Counted from the first letter of the stretch, positions 1-8,794 are shown. The stretch: 64,000 nucleotides of DNA from Palsa-506 sp963709075 (GCA_963709075.1 CAVPUY010000005.1:868001-932000), one strand, 5' to 3'. The notes: generated by a model from the sequence alone, not told the origin. A program made the numbers and translations.

Positions 1-1167
1 GGGTACCGCGGCGACCACCAGGGCTGACATCGCCGAGAAGACGAGCCCGAACCCGACCCCCATGATGGCGGTGGAGGCGTAGATCTCCCACGCCTGCCCG
101 TGCGCGAAGGCAAGGATCGTCATGGCCGCGCACCCGATCAGGCACCCGGCGATCACGAGGATCCTGCCCCCGAACAGCCGGGTGAGCCGGCCCGCGAGCA
201 TGCCCACGGCGAACATCGTGATCGATGAGGGCAGCAGCATCAGCCCGGAACGGGTGATGCTCGCGCCGAACCCGTATCCGGCGACGGATGGCGTCTGCAC
301 GAACTCGGGCAGGAAGGCGAACGTCGCGTACATCCCTACGCCGATCAGCAGAGCGACCAGATTATTGGTCCAGACAGCCGTCCGCCGCATCATCTGCATG
401 TCGATCAGCGGCGTGGCCGCACGCAGTTCAGCGAGCACCCAGCCCGCGGCCAGTACTGCCGCTGCGGCCAGCAGGCCGATCACCCGGCTGGAGCCCCAGC
501 CCCAGTCCGGGGCTTCGCTCAGCGCGACCAGCAGCGCGACCAGCCACCCGGACAGCAGCAATGCTGGAAGCCAGCTGATTCGCCCGGGGGTCCGCACCGG
601 CGATTCGGGAACGAAGAGCACCGCGGACACAGCGGCGATGATCGTGAGGATCATCGGCAGCCAGAACAGCCAGTGGTAGTCCAGCGCAGCCACGATCGGG
701 CCCGCCAGGACGATGCCGAGGCCCGCCCCGACCGCGGTCAGTGACGCGAGAACGCCCACCGCGCCGGTCACTTTGCCGGCTGGGAACTCATCCCGGATGA
801 TCCCGAACGCGACGGGCACCATGCCGCCGCCAGCTCCCTGGATTACCCGCGCCACGATCATGACACCGATCGACGGCGCGACCGCCGCCAGCAGGGAACC
901 CACCGCCAGCGCGACCAGCGTGGCGACGAAGACCCGCTTCTTGCCCGTCATGTCGCCAACCCGCCCCAGGATCGGCGTCATGATCGACGCCGAAAGCAGG
1001 TACGCGGTCAGCACCCATGTCGCGGCGCCCTGCGTCGTGTGCAGCTGATGCTGCACCGTCGTCAGCACCGGAATCACCAGCGACTGCAGCAGCGCGAATG
1101 CCGCGACGCCCAGGGACAGCACCGCGAACGTCACCTGATAGCGCGCACGTCGGCTACCGACGGCCAC
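1..1167 (-). CDS. MFS drug/metabolite exporter (DHA-like), 3' end outside window
   Basis: An inner-membrane antiporter of the major facilitator superfamily, probably exporting small hydrophobic compounds; the substrate cannot be read from sequence. The 389 codons visible run without a stop to the window edge. They hold about eleven or twelve hydrophobic segments, with the MFS motif A loop (GRVGDMTGKKRVF) between segments 2 and 3 and an ARVIQGAGGG segment typical of DHA2-type drug exporters. I chose the GTG at 1167 because GGGGAGG lies 6 nt upstream. A 16-bp perfect palindrome about 55 bp upstream suggests repressor control. No regulator gene is adjacent inside the window. Confidence 0.85.
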   Translation of the reverse strand, partial: MAVGSRRARYQVTFAVLSLGVAAFALLQSLVIPVLTTVQHQLHTTQGAATWVLTAYLLSASIMTPILGRVGDMTGKKRVFVATLVALAVGSLLAAVAPSIGVMIVARVIQGAGGGMVPVAFGIIRDEFPAGKVTGAVGVLASLTAVGAGLGIVLAGPIVAALDYHWLFWLPMILTIIAAVSAVLFVPESPVRTPGRISWLPALLLSGWLVALLVALSEAPDWGWGSSRVIGLLAAAAVLAAGWVLAELRAATPLIDMQMMRRTAVWTNNLVALLIGVGMYATFAFLPEFVQTPSVAGYGFGASITRSGLMLLPSSITMFAVGMLAGRLTRLFGGRILVIAGCLIGCAAMTILAFAHGQAWEIYASTAIMGVGFGLVFSAMSALVVAAVP

Positions 1168-1494
1168 GAAACCTCCCCGAAACGGAACTGCGCTTCCGAT
1201 CGCAGGAAGCCTAGCAAACCGGAATCCGGATTCCGATGGGGGCAGGACCGCGGCTGTTAATGCCATCCGGGACGCGGAGCAATCCTGTGGGTGCTCCTGT
1301 GGGTCGGCACGTGTGGTGGCTGCTGGAGTCTCTGGCGAGGGTGGAGCCAGCCGGATAACACAGAGCCGGATAACGCAGAAGGGCACATACGATGGCTGGA
1401 ACCCAGATCTGGACAGCCTCCCGGGTAGCCGCGGCCAATGGCCGGGTATCGACGGCGAGCGGTGGCGGCGGCCTTAGCCGTCGATGGCCACGAG
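1168..1494. other. intergenic region with palindrome and 15-bp tandem repeat
   Basis: No gene is supported here. The stretch holds the promoter region of the MFS gene (reading left) and the downstream region of the sigma factor gene. At 1349-1378 a 15-bp unit (AGCCGGATAACRCAG) occurs twice in tandem with one mismatch; its role is not apparent. Confidence 0.5.
1220..1235. promoter_or_regulatory. 16-bp palindrome, operator candidate upstream of the MFS gene
   Basis: CGGAATCCGGATTCCG is a perfect palindrome lying 53-68 bp upstream of the MFS start. A possible -10 (TAGGCT, minus strand, about 1209-1214) places it over the -35 region. The size and position fit a TetR-like repressor site, but the regulator is unknown. 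Confidence 0.45.
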
Positions 1495-2778
1495 CTAGCA
1501 GATCGCATCGCCAGCGTCTCCGTCGATGCCGGGATGGCCGGTGGCGCCGGCCTCTTCTTCCGGCGCTGCGGCAGGCCCTGCGGTGAGACGGGCTGCCCGG
1601 CTGGTCAGGTAGTGCCGTTCGCGGAGGTTGGTGGTGCGGGCGGCCGCAGCACGGTACTCGGCGGTGGCGGCCTTCGCGTCACCAGCCTGCTCCAGGAGGT
1701 GGGCACGCACGGAGTGCAGGCGGTGATGGCCGCTGAGCCGCTTGTCAAGGCCGTTAAGCAGGGCGAGGCCAGCGCCTGGCCCGCGGGCCATTGCCGCGGC
1801 GACGGCCCGGTTAAGCGTCACCATCGGGTTTCCGGTCATGGATTCAAGCAGGTCGTAGAGGGTCAGGATCTGGGGCCAGTCGGTGGCGGTGTGGGAGGCA
1901 GCCTGGTCGTGGAGCGATGCGATGGCTGCCTGCAGCTGGTACTCGCCAGCCTGCCCCCGGCCCAGTGCCCGGGTAATCAGGGTCACTCCCTCGGCGATGA
2001 GCTCCCGGTCCCAGCGGGTGCGATCTTGTTCGGCGAGCGGGATCAGCTCGCCGCCGGGACCGCTGCGGGCGGGGCGCCGGGCATCGGTGAGCAGCATCAG
2101 GGCGAGCAGCCCGCGCGCCTCCGCGTCCTCAGGCATGGCGGCCTGGATGATCCTGGCCAGCCGGATGGCCTCGCCGGATAGGTCGGTGCGAGACAGGCCG
2201 GGGCCGCTGCTGGTGGTGTAGCCCTCATTGAACAGCAGGTAGAGGACATGCAGCACCGATCGCAGCCGTTCGGGGCGCTGGTCCGGCGGGGGGAGCGTGA
2301 ACGGCTCGCCGGAGGCCCTGACCCGGGCCTTGGCACGGCTGATCCGCTGGGCCATGGTCGCCTCGGGGACCAGGAACGCGGCAGCGATCTCGCGGGTGGT
2401 CAGGCCGCCGACCGCGCGGAGCGTCAGCGGGATCGCCGACGCTGGCGCGAGGGAAGGGTGGCAGCACATGAACATGAGGATCAGCGTGTCGTCCCGTCCA
2501 GGCGCCGGTTCTGGCGGCGTGCGGGACCATGAGGCGGCCAGTTCCTCGCGGCGGCGGCGGGCAACATCGCCGCGGTACTGGTTCGCCAGGCGGCGGGACG
2601 CCACCCGGATGAGCCACCCGAGCGGGTTGTCCGGCTGCCCCTCGTCGGGCCATGTAGTGGCGGCGGCAAGCAGGGCCTCCTGCGTCGCGTCTTCGCAGTC
2701 GGCGAAATCGCCATAGCGGCGCACCAGCGCACCGAGGACCTGCGGCACCAGCTCACGCAGGAGGTCCTCGGTGCGCAC
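1495..2778 (-). CDS. ECF42-type RNA polymerase sigma factor
   Basis: An extracytoplasmic-function sigma factor of 427 residues, more than twice the usual ECF length. Region 2 lies at about residues 1-75 (CEDATQEALLAAATTW, then NPLGWLIRVASRRLAN), region 4 at about 115-160 (GLTTREIAAAFLVPEATMAQ), followed by the DUF6596-type segment (LRSVLHVLYLLFNEGYT) and a helical, TPR-like C-terminal extension. This build defines the ECF42 group, whose members sit next to a DGPF/YCII protein, exactly as here: the upstream gene ends 7 bp before the GTG at 2778. I chose that GTG because sigma homology begins at once (VRTEDLLRELVPQVLGALV) and longer frames only read back into the neighbour. In this group the extension is thought to replace an anti-sigma factor as the control element. 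Confidence 0.9.
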   Translation of the reverse strand: MRTEDLLRELVPQVLGALVRRYGDFADCEDATQEALLAAATTWPDEGQPDNPLGWLIRVASRRLANQYRGDVARRRREELAASWSRTPPEPAPGRDDTLILMFMCCHPSLAPASAIPLTLRAVGGLTTREIAAAFLVPEATMAQRISRAKARVRASGEPFTLPPPDQRPERLRSVLHVLYLLFNEGYTTSSGPGLSRTDLSGEAIRLARIIQAAMPEDAEARGLLALMLLTDARRPARSGPGGELIPLAEQDRTRWDRELIAEGVTLITRALGRGQAGEYQLQAAIASLHDQAASHTATDWPQILTLYDLLESMTGNPMVTLNRAVAAAMARGPGAGLALLNGLDKRLSGHHRLHSVRAHLLEQAGDAKAATAEYRAAAARTTNLRERHYLTSRAARLTAGPAAAPEEEAGATGHPGIDGDAGDAIC

Positions 2779-2785
2779 AGTGATG

Positions 2786-3187
2786 TCACATCTCCGGGTC
2801 GGGAGCGCTGAGCACCTGGCGCACCTCGATCGGCTGGCGGATCGCCAGCCCGCCCGGGCCGGGCGCAGCCGACGCCTGGGCAGCGATCTCGACGGCCCGC
2901 TCGGCGGTCTGGACATCTACCAGGCGGTAACCGGCCAGCAGTTCCTTGGCCTCAGGGAACGGGCCGTCGGTGACCACCGGGGCACCGCTCCCGTCCCACA
3001 CCACGAACTTGGCCAGCTCCGGCCCGGCCAGGCCCTGGGCGTCGACCAGCTCGCCCCGCTGGGCCAGTTCGGCGTTCAGCGCCTGCTGGAACTCGATGTG
3101 AGCCTTGATCTCCCCCGGGCTCCATTCAGGCATCGGAGCGCAGCCCGACTCAACCGCGCCGTAGTTTTGCAGCAGCATGTATCGCAT
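2786..3187 (-). CDS. YCII/DGPF-domain protein, partner of the ECF42 sigma factor
   Basis: A 133-residue cytoplasmic protein of the YCII-related family, a dimeric alpha/beta-barrel fold. The family hallmark DGPF is present (VVTDGPFPEAKELLAGY) and the protein opens with MRYMLLQNYG. The ATG at 3187 is preceded by GGAAGGA at a suitable distance and matches the family's usual start; the frame is open further upstream but has no family residues there. Genes for DGPF proteins co-occur with ECF42 sigma factors and are often among their targets, so this and the next gene form a two-gene operon. The biochemical activity of DGPF proteins is not established. Confidence 0.9.
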   Translation of the reverse strand: MRYMLLQNYGAVESGCAPMPEWSPGEIKAHIEFQQALNAELAQRGELVDAQGLAGPELAKFVVWDGSGAPVVTDGPFPEAKELLAGYRLVDVQTAERAVEIAAQASAAPGPGGLAIRQPIEVRQVLSAPDPEM

Positions 3188-3364
3188 GGCACTATCCTTC
3201 CCGGCCTGACGGCACCCTGCGGTGCCGCTCACCCAGAAGTCACACCTGCGGACAGATTCTCGACACCTGCCAGCAAGATCTTCCTGACCCGGTGACCCCC
3301 CGGATCGGCCCCGGGGTCGCGGGCGGTCTCGGATGGCGCTCCGCGAACGTGCCTGTTTCAGGCG

Positions 3365-4033
3365 TTAACCAGGCTGTTCATGTTCCTCAGCAAAGAACCA
3401 GACAAATACCATCCGGGTCAGGGGGAATATAAGGATCCATACTATTTCAGCAATATAGGGGGCGAACGCGGCAATGGGCAGCGTCAGCGCGAAGAACACC
3501 GCTCCCGAGAGGCCGCGGGCCCGCATGGCCCTTATCTGGGCTCGCCTGACGTCCGGCCTCAGCAGACTTCCTCTGCCCGATGCATACCACCAGTAGGCCG
3601 CGGAGGCCGTTGATGCCAAGCACACCGAGGTCGCATAGAGAACCGCCGCGGCGGGCGACCCGGCGTGCGCTCCCACGACAGCGGTGGGAAATGGCAGGAA
3701 CGCTACGAACATGAGCAACAGCAGATTGAGCCATACCAGTACGGCGTCGTCGCGGGCGATGAGCCGGAATGCCAGCCGATGTGTCATCCAGAACCTGGCG
3801 ATCACGAGAAAGCTCAAGACGTAGGCCAGGTAACGCGGCCACAGCCCCAGTAGCGCTTTCGGCAGGCCGACGTCACTGGTCGTTGCCGGGACGGTGATCT
3901 CAAGGATCAGCAGGGTGATAGCAATGGCGAATACGCCGTCGGACAGCGCCAGGATCCGGCCGATACCCTCCTCTGCCGCTTCGTCGTCCTCGTGTCGCGG
4001 CAGCTTCCACACCCGGTCCGGCAGCTTCCTCAC
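3365..4033 (-). CDS. TMEM175-like (DUF1211) membrane protein, putative K+ channel
   Basis: A 222-residue integral membrane protein with about six hydrophobic segments. The first carries ALSDGVFAIAITLLILEI, the family signature at the pore-lining helix of TMEM175 channels (usually FSDGVFAI; here Leu replaces Phe). Bacterial members conduct potassium passively as tetramers. The length fits bacterial single-repeat members. The start is uncertain: GTG 4033 is used, a TTG at 4057 is also in frame, and neither has a strong ribosome site. It stands alone, with 177 bp to the DGPF gene on one side and 164 bp to the cupin gene on the other. Confidence 0.8.
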   Translation of the reverse strand: MRKLPDRVWKLPRHEDDEAAEEGIGRILALSDGVFAIAITLLILEITVPATTSDVGLPKALLGLWPRYLAYVLSFLVIARFWMTHRLAFRLIARDDAVLVWLNLLLLMFVAFLPFPTAVVGAHAGSPAAAVLYATSVCLASTASAAYWWYASGRGSLLRPDVRRAQIRAMRARGLSGAVFFALTLPIAAFAPYIAEIVWILIFPLTRMVFVWFFAEEHEQPG

Positions 4034-4197
4034 CGGCTCGCCACCACCAGTCCGCAAGCCCGGTCTGTCGTTGGCCGACTTTCACGAGGCCGGCGCCGTG
4101 AAGGTAGCAGGCGGTCTCGAGCCGGCGCAGCGCCTACCACACCGCCTCCGGCCGGCGCACCCGGGAACTGCTGTTCGGTGAGAGCATGGCACCGGTA

Positions 4198-4557
4198 TTA
4201 CTTGAGTTCGACGCGGATCGCGTGGTAGCGGTGCTCGTCGATGTTCTCAACCGAGTGCGGGCCCTCGGGCTCCATCCAGCGCACCCGAACGCCGGGCGGG
4301 GACCCGGAGCGCGCCGGGGATTCAAACAGCAGTGCGGCGCCCTGGTAATACCTGATCCGTGCCGGCTCGTCCACGATCATCACGCTGGCTGCCCGGTGCG
4401 TGTGCTCCGGTTCACGCGCTCCTGGCTCGACCACCACCTCCAGCACCCGCACCCGGTCGTTGTCCAGCAAGACATGGTGTGAGCCCGGCGCGGCCTGCAG
4501 CGCGTCCATCCGCTCCGGCCATGGCCAAGGCTGCTGCGTCGTCATGCTGCCGCTCAT
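4198..4557 (-). CDS. small cupin-fold protein
   Basis: A 119-residue single-domain cupin. The core holds a metal-site-like motif EPGAREPEHTHRAASVMIVDEPARI, read in two parts (EPGAREPEHTH and the strands after it), and a second motif ending in EGPHSVENIDEHRYHAIRVEL, so two or three histidines could bind a metal. Such proteins are often described only as cupin-domain proteins and no substrate can be assigned. The ATG at 4557 overlaps the stop of a short upstream frame (ATGA), which suggests coupling to the gene remnant at 4554-4799; an internal ATG at 4545 is an alternative start. Confidence 0.75.
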   Translation of the reverse strand: MSGSMTTQQPWPWPERMDALQAAPGSHHVLLDNDRVRVLEVVVEPGAREPEHTHRAASVMIVDEPARIRYYQGAALLFESPARSGSPPGVRVRWMEPEGPHSVENIDEHRYHAIRVELK

Positions 4558-4799
4558 TGCCCGGCCAGGGCGGCCGTGATGTCGGCCCGGCGGTGGGTAT
4601 CGGCGGCGAGCAGCCCGACCAACGTGAAGCTCATGTCGTCGCGTCCCTCACCTTGTCCAGGAAGGCGAGGTCCGGGCCAGCCATGGTCGACATCCTCAGC
4701 GTGAGACCACAGTGCCTTGAAGGGTTCCGGCCGCCCTGTAACCAGCTCGCCGAGGGCTTGCTGGCATGCCATCCAGAATCGGTTCCAGGCAGCATCCAC
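4554..4799 (-). pseudogene. truncated SnoaL/NTF2-like remnant
   Basis: An 81-codon open frame whose first 37 residues (AAWNRFWMACQQALGEL, then GRPEPFKALWSHAEDV) look like the first helix and strand of a SnoaL/NTF2-like domain, normally about 140 residues. After the Asp-Val the frame passes into unrelated sequence and ends GLLAADTHRRADITAALAGQ, overlapping the next gene's ATG. A second frame through the same DNA ends in FLDKVRDATT with its own ATGA overlap. I read it as an internally deleted gene; a genuine short ORF cannot be excluded. Confidence 0.4.
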
Positions 4800-4888
4800 G
4801 CGTCGATGATGCCAGCCCCCGGCCGAACCCGAAGCGCTCAGCTGCGGGACAGAACCGTGCGCTGGACCGCCCGGCGCCCGTGCCGCTG

Positions 4889-5311
4889 TCAGAGGCCTGC
4901 AGGAGGACAGCGTTCCAGCGCGGCCGGATGGCGCAGGAGCGCACTGGCTGCGCCGGCCATGCCGAAGCGCGCGTAGTACGGGACAAGTGCTGCGTCGCAT
5001 ACAAGGTCGACCGAGTAAAACCGCTCAGTGCCCGCCAGGATCCGGCGCATCAGCTCGGTACCGACGCCCTGCCCTTGGTATTCGGGCAAGACCTCCAGCC
5101 AGGGGATGAAAGCGGTGAGTACCCCATCGCTGAGCATGTTGACGAAGCCCACCACGCGCTCGCCTGTTTCATCGATGGCGACCACGGACCGATAGCTTCC
5201 GCGCATTACCGCCAGGTGCTGCCCGGCCGATGGCCGCCGGGGCCAGCCGGCGAAGAACCCGTGCAGCATGTTCTCACGGACAGATGTCAGATCGTCGGTG
5301 TAGGAGATCAT
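4889..5311 (-). CDS. GNAT-family N-acetyltransferase
   Basis: A 140-residue acetyl-CoA-dependent acetyltransferase. Motif A is clear: PWLEVLPEYQGQGVGTELM contains the Q-x-x-G-x-G pyrophosphate-binding loop, followed by a C-terminal strand (YSVDLVCDAALVPYYARFGM) and the tyrosine typical of GNATs. The acceptor is unknown. ATG 5311 is chosen because GGGAGC lies upstream and the protein begins with a plausible first strand (MISYTDDLTSV). It is monocistronic, facing away from the small zinc-ribbon gene. Confidence 0.85.
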   Translation of the reverse strand: MISYTDDLTSVRENMLHGFFAGWPRRPSAGQHLAVMRGSYRSVVAIDETGERVVGFVNMLSDGVLTAFIPWLEVLPEYQGQGVGTELMRRILAGTERFYSVDLVCDAALVPYYARFGMAGAASALLRHPAALERCPPAGL

Positions 5312-5638
5312 GCGCAGCTCCCGGCAAGGTGTCACAGCTGATCAGGCGCCACCCTAGTCCACGGGGCGAATATCGCCTGGGGCGGCAGCGCGGTCAGGCC
5401 CGCGGGCTCCTGGTCGTGCTTGCGGCTTCATAGATCGGTCAGCTGACCGATGTCTCCGCCTGAAACTTGCACAAGTATTTGTAGCGCAACTACCGGCACG
5501 ATCCAGTGCCGGAGCTGATCGCCCCCCCGGTACTGGCCGCTCAGGGATGACCTGTGCGGCCAGTCCGGCAGCGGCGGCGCCTGGCGATGGACCCATTGCC
5601 TCTGACGTGCGGTGATCTGCCGGAAGGCGGTGAGCGTA
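5312..5638. other. intergenic region between GNAT and zinc-ribbon genes
   Basis: No coding support on either strand. A short inverted repeat, CCGGCAC/GTGCCGG with a 6-nt loop, lies at 5493-5512. Promoters for the two divergent genes must lie here but no clear -35/-10 pair was found. Confidence 0.4.
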
Positions 5639-6019
5639 ATGCCGCGTGAATCGTTCACCTGCCCACGCTGCGGAGCAGCCGAGGCAGACCCAGTGCTGGT
5701 CTCGCAGCGCTTCTGCGGTATCTGCCAGGACTTCACCGGCCGTTGCGGGGCCAGCTTCATCGCTGGAGCCTTGCTGGCCACGGGCGTTCTGGAAATCCCC
5801 GGCTGGCCCTACCCCTGCACTTCGACGGGCACCGAGCGCTGGTTACTGGCCCGCGTAGCCAGCGCCGAGGCCGGCATCGTGCTCGAGCGCTGGTTACTGG
5901 CCCGCGTGGCCGCCGCGGAGACCAGCATCGGGCTCTGCGCGGCACACGGTGACCACCTGCGCGCCGGTGCCGCGTCGTGGATGAAGGCCCTGGGACTGAC
6001 GCTGAACCCGGCGGGCTGA
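5639..6019 (+). CDS. small zinc-ribbon protein with internal 17-residue tandem duplication
   Basis: A 126-residue protein I do not recognise beyond its N-terminal zinc ribbon: CPRCGAAEADPVLVSQRFC followed by GIC, a CxxC...CxxC arrangement. The middle contains two tandem copies of a 17-residue unit beginning ERWLLARVA, produced by an exact 51-bp in-frame duplication. The C-terminal third (GLCAAHGDHLRAGAASWMKAL) looks helical. GGAAGG upstream supports the ATG at 5639. No operon partner. Confidence 0.6.
   Translation: MPRESFTCPRCGAAEADPVLVSQRFCGICQDFTGRCGASFIAGALLATGVLEIPGWPYPCTSTGTERWLLARVASAEAGIVLERWLLARVAAAETSIGLCAAHGDHLRAGAASWMKALGLTLNPAG
5834..5935. repeat. 51-bp in-frame tandem duplication
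   Basis: GAGCGCTGGTTACTGGCCCG starts at 5834 and again at 5885, exactly 51 bp apart, with the rest of the unit partly diverged. The duplication keeps the reading frame and adds 17 residues to the zinc-ribbon protein. Confidence 0.85.
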
Positions 6020-6121
6020 TCATGAGCGGGGCTGGACGTGGCCCTGTCCTCTCTGGTCGCTACCCGGGGGGAGTGATGGGCGCCGGCTCCTGCCCTAGGG
6101 CGAGCTGCCGGCAGGCCAGCA

Positions 6122-6522
6122 TCAGCGCTTCCGCCATTTCCATCTTTTCAGACGACATGACTCGTTTGCGGGCGTCTGGCATTCGGCTTGATAGAGGTCG
6201 CCAAGGGCGCTGACCGCGGCGACGGGGTCGCCTTCGCAGGCCACGACGGACAGTTTCTTCGCGTTCTCCCGCAAGTATCTCCGCCGCCAGCCGCGGCCCA
6301 GGTCGCCGAGGACTCGGATGCGGACCGCTTCAGTTCGTCGACATATCGCATTACCCGGATTGCCCTGATGAAGGCTTCGCAACCCTGCTCGTGGTCCTCT
6401 TGCCGAGGCTGACCATTGGTTTTCGTATGGTAAAGCGGCCCTCCGCAGCGGACGCAGCGGATCAATCGGATCGTCCCCGTACGTCCCCCCGGCGGCACTG
6501 GTGCGGGCCACGAGTACTGCAT
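6122..6522 (-). pseudogene. frameshifted gene for a small Cys-rich protein of unknown function
   Basis: Two overlapping frames read as one protein of about 133 residues if a single base is restored near 6320. The upstream frame starts at ATG 6522 (MQYSWPAPVPPGG), includes a CVRCGG zinc-knuckle-like motif and runs to RAIRVMRYVDELK; the other continues VRIRVLGDLGRGWRRRYLRE and ends after a run of Arg/Lys. The break is at AAGCGG, where an extra G would restore the frame. An earlier ATG at 6588 overlaps the stop of the DUF5519 gene. No family recognised. Confidence 0.5.
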
Positions 6523-6584
6523 GATCAAGCCACCGCCTCGGCAAGAGAACCTTGAGCACGAGGATAGAGCCTGAATCGGTGAGC

Positions 6585-6953
6585 TCATGCGTTCGCTGCC
6601 ATCGCCGCGGCCAGCAGCTGGCGAAGCCGGTCAAGGTCGGCGATGCAGTGCAGGTGAAGCTCGATCCAGTCGCGGCGTGCACGATCGTGCCAGACGGCCG
6701 GGTCGTCGCCGAAGTGCGCGCTTGCCCGCGACCACTCTGCCCGGGTGATCCTCAAATCGATCACGCCGGGCGCCTCCAGGTGAGCGATCTCGCGGCTCCC
6801 GGCGAATAACGCCGGCTTGTCGCCGTAGCGAGAGACCCCCTCCTGAGCTGGGCCTGCCGCGAGCATCAAGGTGACGAACTGGTCCCACAGCGCATCGCCC
6901 TGATCATCTGCCACGTCCGTGATTGTAGCCAGCAATGCTGACCAGACGATCAC
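6585..6953 (-). CDS. DUF5519 (luciferase-domain-like) protein
   Basis: A 122-residue protein matching the short family annotated as luciferase domain or DUF5519. The core is REIAHLEAPGVIDLRITRAE, followed by a C-terminal motif DPAVWHDRARRDWIELHLH. Despite its name the family has no demonstrated luciferase activity. The start is uncertain: GTG 6953 is used and GTG 6914 is equally possible, neither with a strong ribosome site. Its stop overlaps an ATG of the downstream frameshifted gene, suggesting a two-gene operon. Confidence 0.75.
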   Translation of the reverse strand: MIVWSALLATITDVADDQGDALWDQFVTLMLAAGPAQEGVSRYGDKPALFAGSREIAHLEAPGVIDLRITRAEWSRASAHFGDDPAVWHDRARRDWIELHLHCIADLDRLRQLLAAAMAANA

Positions 6954-7001
6954 GTCCGCAGCTTACGGATATGCCGCCGGCGGCAATCGTTGCCGCCTCG
7001 C

Positions 7002-7634
7002 CTATCCGTAGGTGGGGTGCTGCGGCCAGCCGGGCGGGGAGTCCTCCCAGTCCTCCTGCCGGCCGTACGGGGTGAGGTCGAGGATGCTGTTGGCGAAGAC
7101 GAGGCGGTCCACGCCGCGGGACGTGGTGCTGTAGGTCCGGTAGACGTTCTCGCCGTCGCGCAGGAACACGCTGAGCATGAAGCCGCCGGCGGCGCCGCAG
7201 TCGTCGGCGAACGACGTGCCGTGCGACGACACGAACGGCACCGTCCAGCCCATCCGCGCCTTGTACGCCTCGATCTGGGCCAGCGGCATGTTCGACACGG
7301 TCACCCAGGTAACCCCGCATTCGGCCAGCAGGGCCGGCCCGGCCGCGGGGACGCTGTTGGTGAAGAAGGTGCAGCCCGGGCAGTAGTCGTCCGGCCCGTT
7401 GTCCATGAACTGGTAGACGACCAACTGCCGGCGGCCCTCGAACAGGCCGGGCAGGGTCTTCGGGCCGTCCGGCGTGCCGAACGCGTACTCGCCGCGGAAC
7501 TTGACCATCGGCAGGCGGCGGCGCCGCGCGGCGAGCGCGTCCAGCGCGCGGGTGGCCTCCTTCTCGGCCTTGAGCAGCTCGTCGCGATCCTGCTGCCACG
7601 CACCGGCCGAAACGATCTCCGGCATATCGGTCAT
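7002..7634 (-). CDS. DUF899 thioredoxin-like protein
   Basis: A 210-residue cytoplasmic protein of the DUF899 family, a thioredoxin-like fold. The redox-like CxxC is in DYCPGCTFFTNS, preceded by RRQLVVYQFMDNGP and followed by the family's C-terminal block GVDRLVFANSILDLTPYGRQ with a Pro/Trp-rich tail. The length is close to typical. The ATG at 7634 has AAGGAG 8 nt upstream. Its electron partner and substrate are unknown. It is monocistronic with 224 bp to the next gene. Confidence 0.85.
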   Translation of the reverse strand: MTDMPEIVSAGAWQQDRDELLKAEKEATRALDALAARRRRLPMVKFRGEYAFGTPDGPKTLPGLFEGRRQLVVYQFMDNGPDDYCPGCTFFTNSVPAAGPALLAECGVTWVTVSNMPLAQIEAYKARMGWTVPFVSSHGTSFADDCGAAGGFMLSVFLRDGENVYRTYSTTSRGVDRLVFANSILDLTPYGRQEDWEDSPPGWPQHPTYG

Positions 7635-7858
7635 CTTTCACTCCTTACAGTCATCGGCAATCCTGCGGTTGAGAGCACGCCGGACCAGCTGCGCCGCCTC
7701 CTGGAAGGTGCTCACGCACGGTCAGACGCTTCGGCGCAACGGAACTCATCGGTGAGCCCGCCAGCCGTGAAGTAATTCCGGAGCCGGCTGGCTGGTGTCC
7801 CGGTTCGTGCAGGCCGTGAAGTCGCTCTCGGAGCCGGCGCGAGTTGGCGCCTCCGGTC

Positions 7859-8656
7859 TCAGGCAAGTTGCCGCACGAGCACCTGGGTAAGGTCGGCCGG
7901 GTGCGTGAGCGGCATCATGTGGCCGGCTCCCTCGATGATGCTGCGGCGGGCGTACTGGGCACTCCTGAGCACCGCGTCGCAGATTGCCCGGTCCACGACC
8001 GACGTCGCCGACCCCTCGATGATGTGCACCGGCACGGCCACCGACGCCAGCGAGCCTGCGGTGATCGGCGCGTTGAAGAGCACGTCCCAGAGGTCTCCTC
8101 GCGTGCGCTGGTCCGCCAGGAACGCGTCACGCCGGGCGGCCGGCCATGCAGCAAAGGATCCCCGGCCGTTGTAGAAGTCAATGAATTCTTCGAACGCTGC
8201 ATACCAGTCACCCGCATGGACATGCCCGCGCCACCGATCACGCAGATTACGGATCGCGGTGTAGGCCGGCCCGTCGCCGGCCTTGAGCAATGAGTATGCC
8301 TCGGGCTCGATCACGGCCACCGACGCCAGCGCCGTCGGCGCGGTGGCGGCCACGTGCAGTGCGGTCGCCCCGCCCCACGAGAACCCGACCAGGTGAATGG
8401 GCTGCCCAACGTGGCTCACGACGGCATGGACCTGGCCGGCGTAGTCGTCGAGTGTGCGATGTCCGGGACGGCCCGGGCCGCTGCCGCCCCGGAAGGCATC
8501 CACGGCGATCAGACGGTAACCGGCCGGCCATACCGAGAAGACACCCCGCCACTCGCCTGCGCTGCCCACCCCGCTGTGCAGGAACACCACCGCCGGGCCG
8601 GTCCCCTGTTCGACGATCTTTACGGTGCCGTTACGTGGTGTGCGCAACAAGGCCAT
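7859..8656 (-). CDS. alpha/beta hydrolase
   Basis: A 265-residue alpha/beta-hydrolase. The oxyanion region follows VVFLHSGVGSAGEW, the nucleophile elbow is GFSWGGATAL (Ser), and the catalytic His is in EGAGHMMPLTHPADL. It could act on esters, lactones or haloalkanes; the lid region gives no clue. The ATG at 8656 begins MALLRTPRNGTVKIV, the usual first strand of this group; the longer upstream frame has no similarity and overlaps the divergent VOC promoter. It is divergent from the VOC gene at 8808. Confidence 0.85.
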   Translation of the reverse strand: MALLRTPRNGTVKIVEQGTGPAVVFLHSGVGSAGEWRGVFSVWPAGYRLIAVDAFRGGSGPGRPGHRTLDDYAGQVHAVVSHVGQPIHLVGFSWGGATALHVAATAPTALASVAVIEPEAYSLLKAGDGPAYTAIRNLRDRWRGHVHAGDWYAAFEEFIDFYNGRGSFAAWPAARRDAFLADQRTRGDLWDVLFNAPITAGSLASVAVPVHIIEGSATSVVDRAICDAVLRSAQYARRSIIEGAGHMMPLTHPADLTQVLVRQLA

Positions 8657-8794
8657 GTGACACGGTACCGGCACGGGCTTGGCCGGGCGTACGTCCGGTC
8701 CGCTCGCCGCTGGGCGAGCGCCTGCGGCGCCTGGGCCAGAGTGATTCGGCCAGCACACAGCCTTCTTCAGCGCGACCGGCGACGCGCCGCTGCT

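Noticed and set aside
1495..2916. Longer 473-residue sigma factor from 2916
   Set aside because: The extra 46 residues lie inside the DGPF gene and are not sigma-like; GTG 2778 is favoured.
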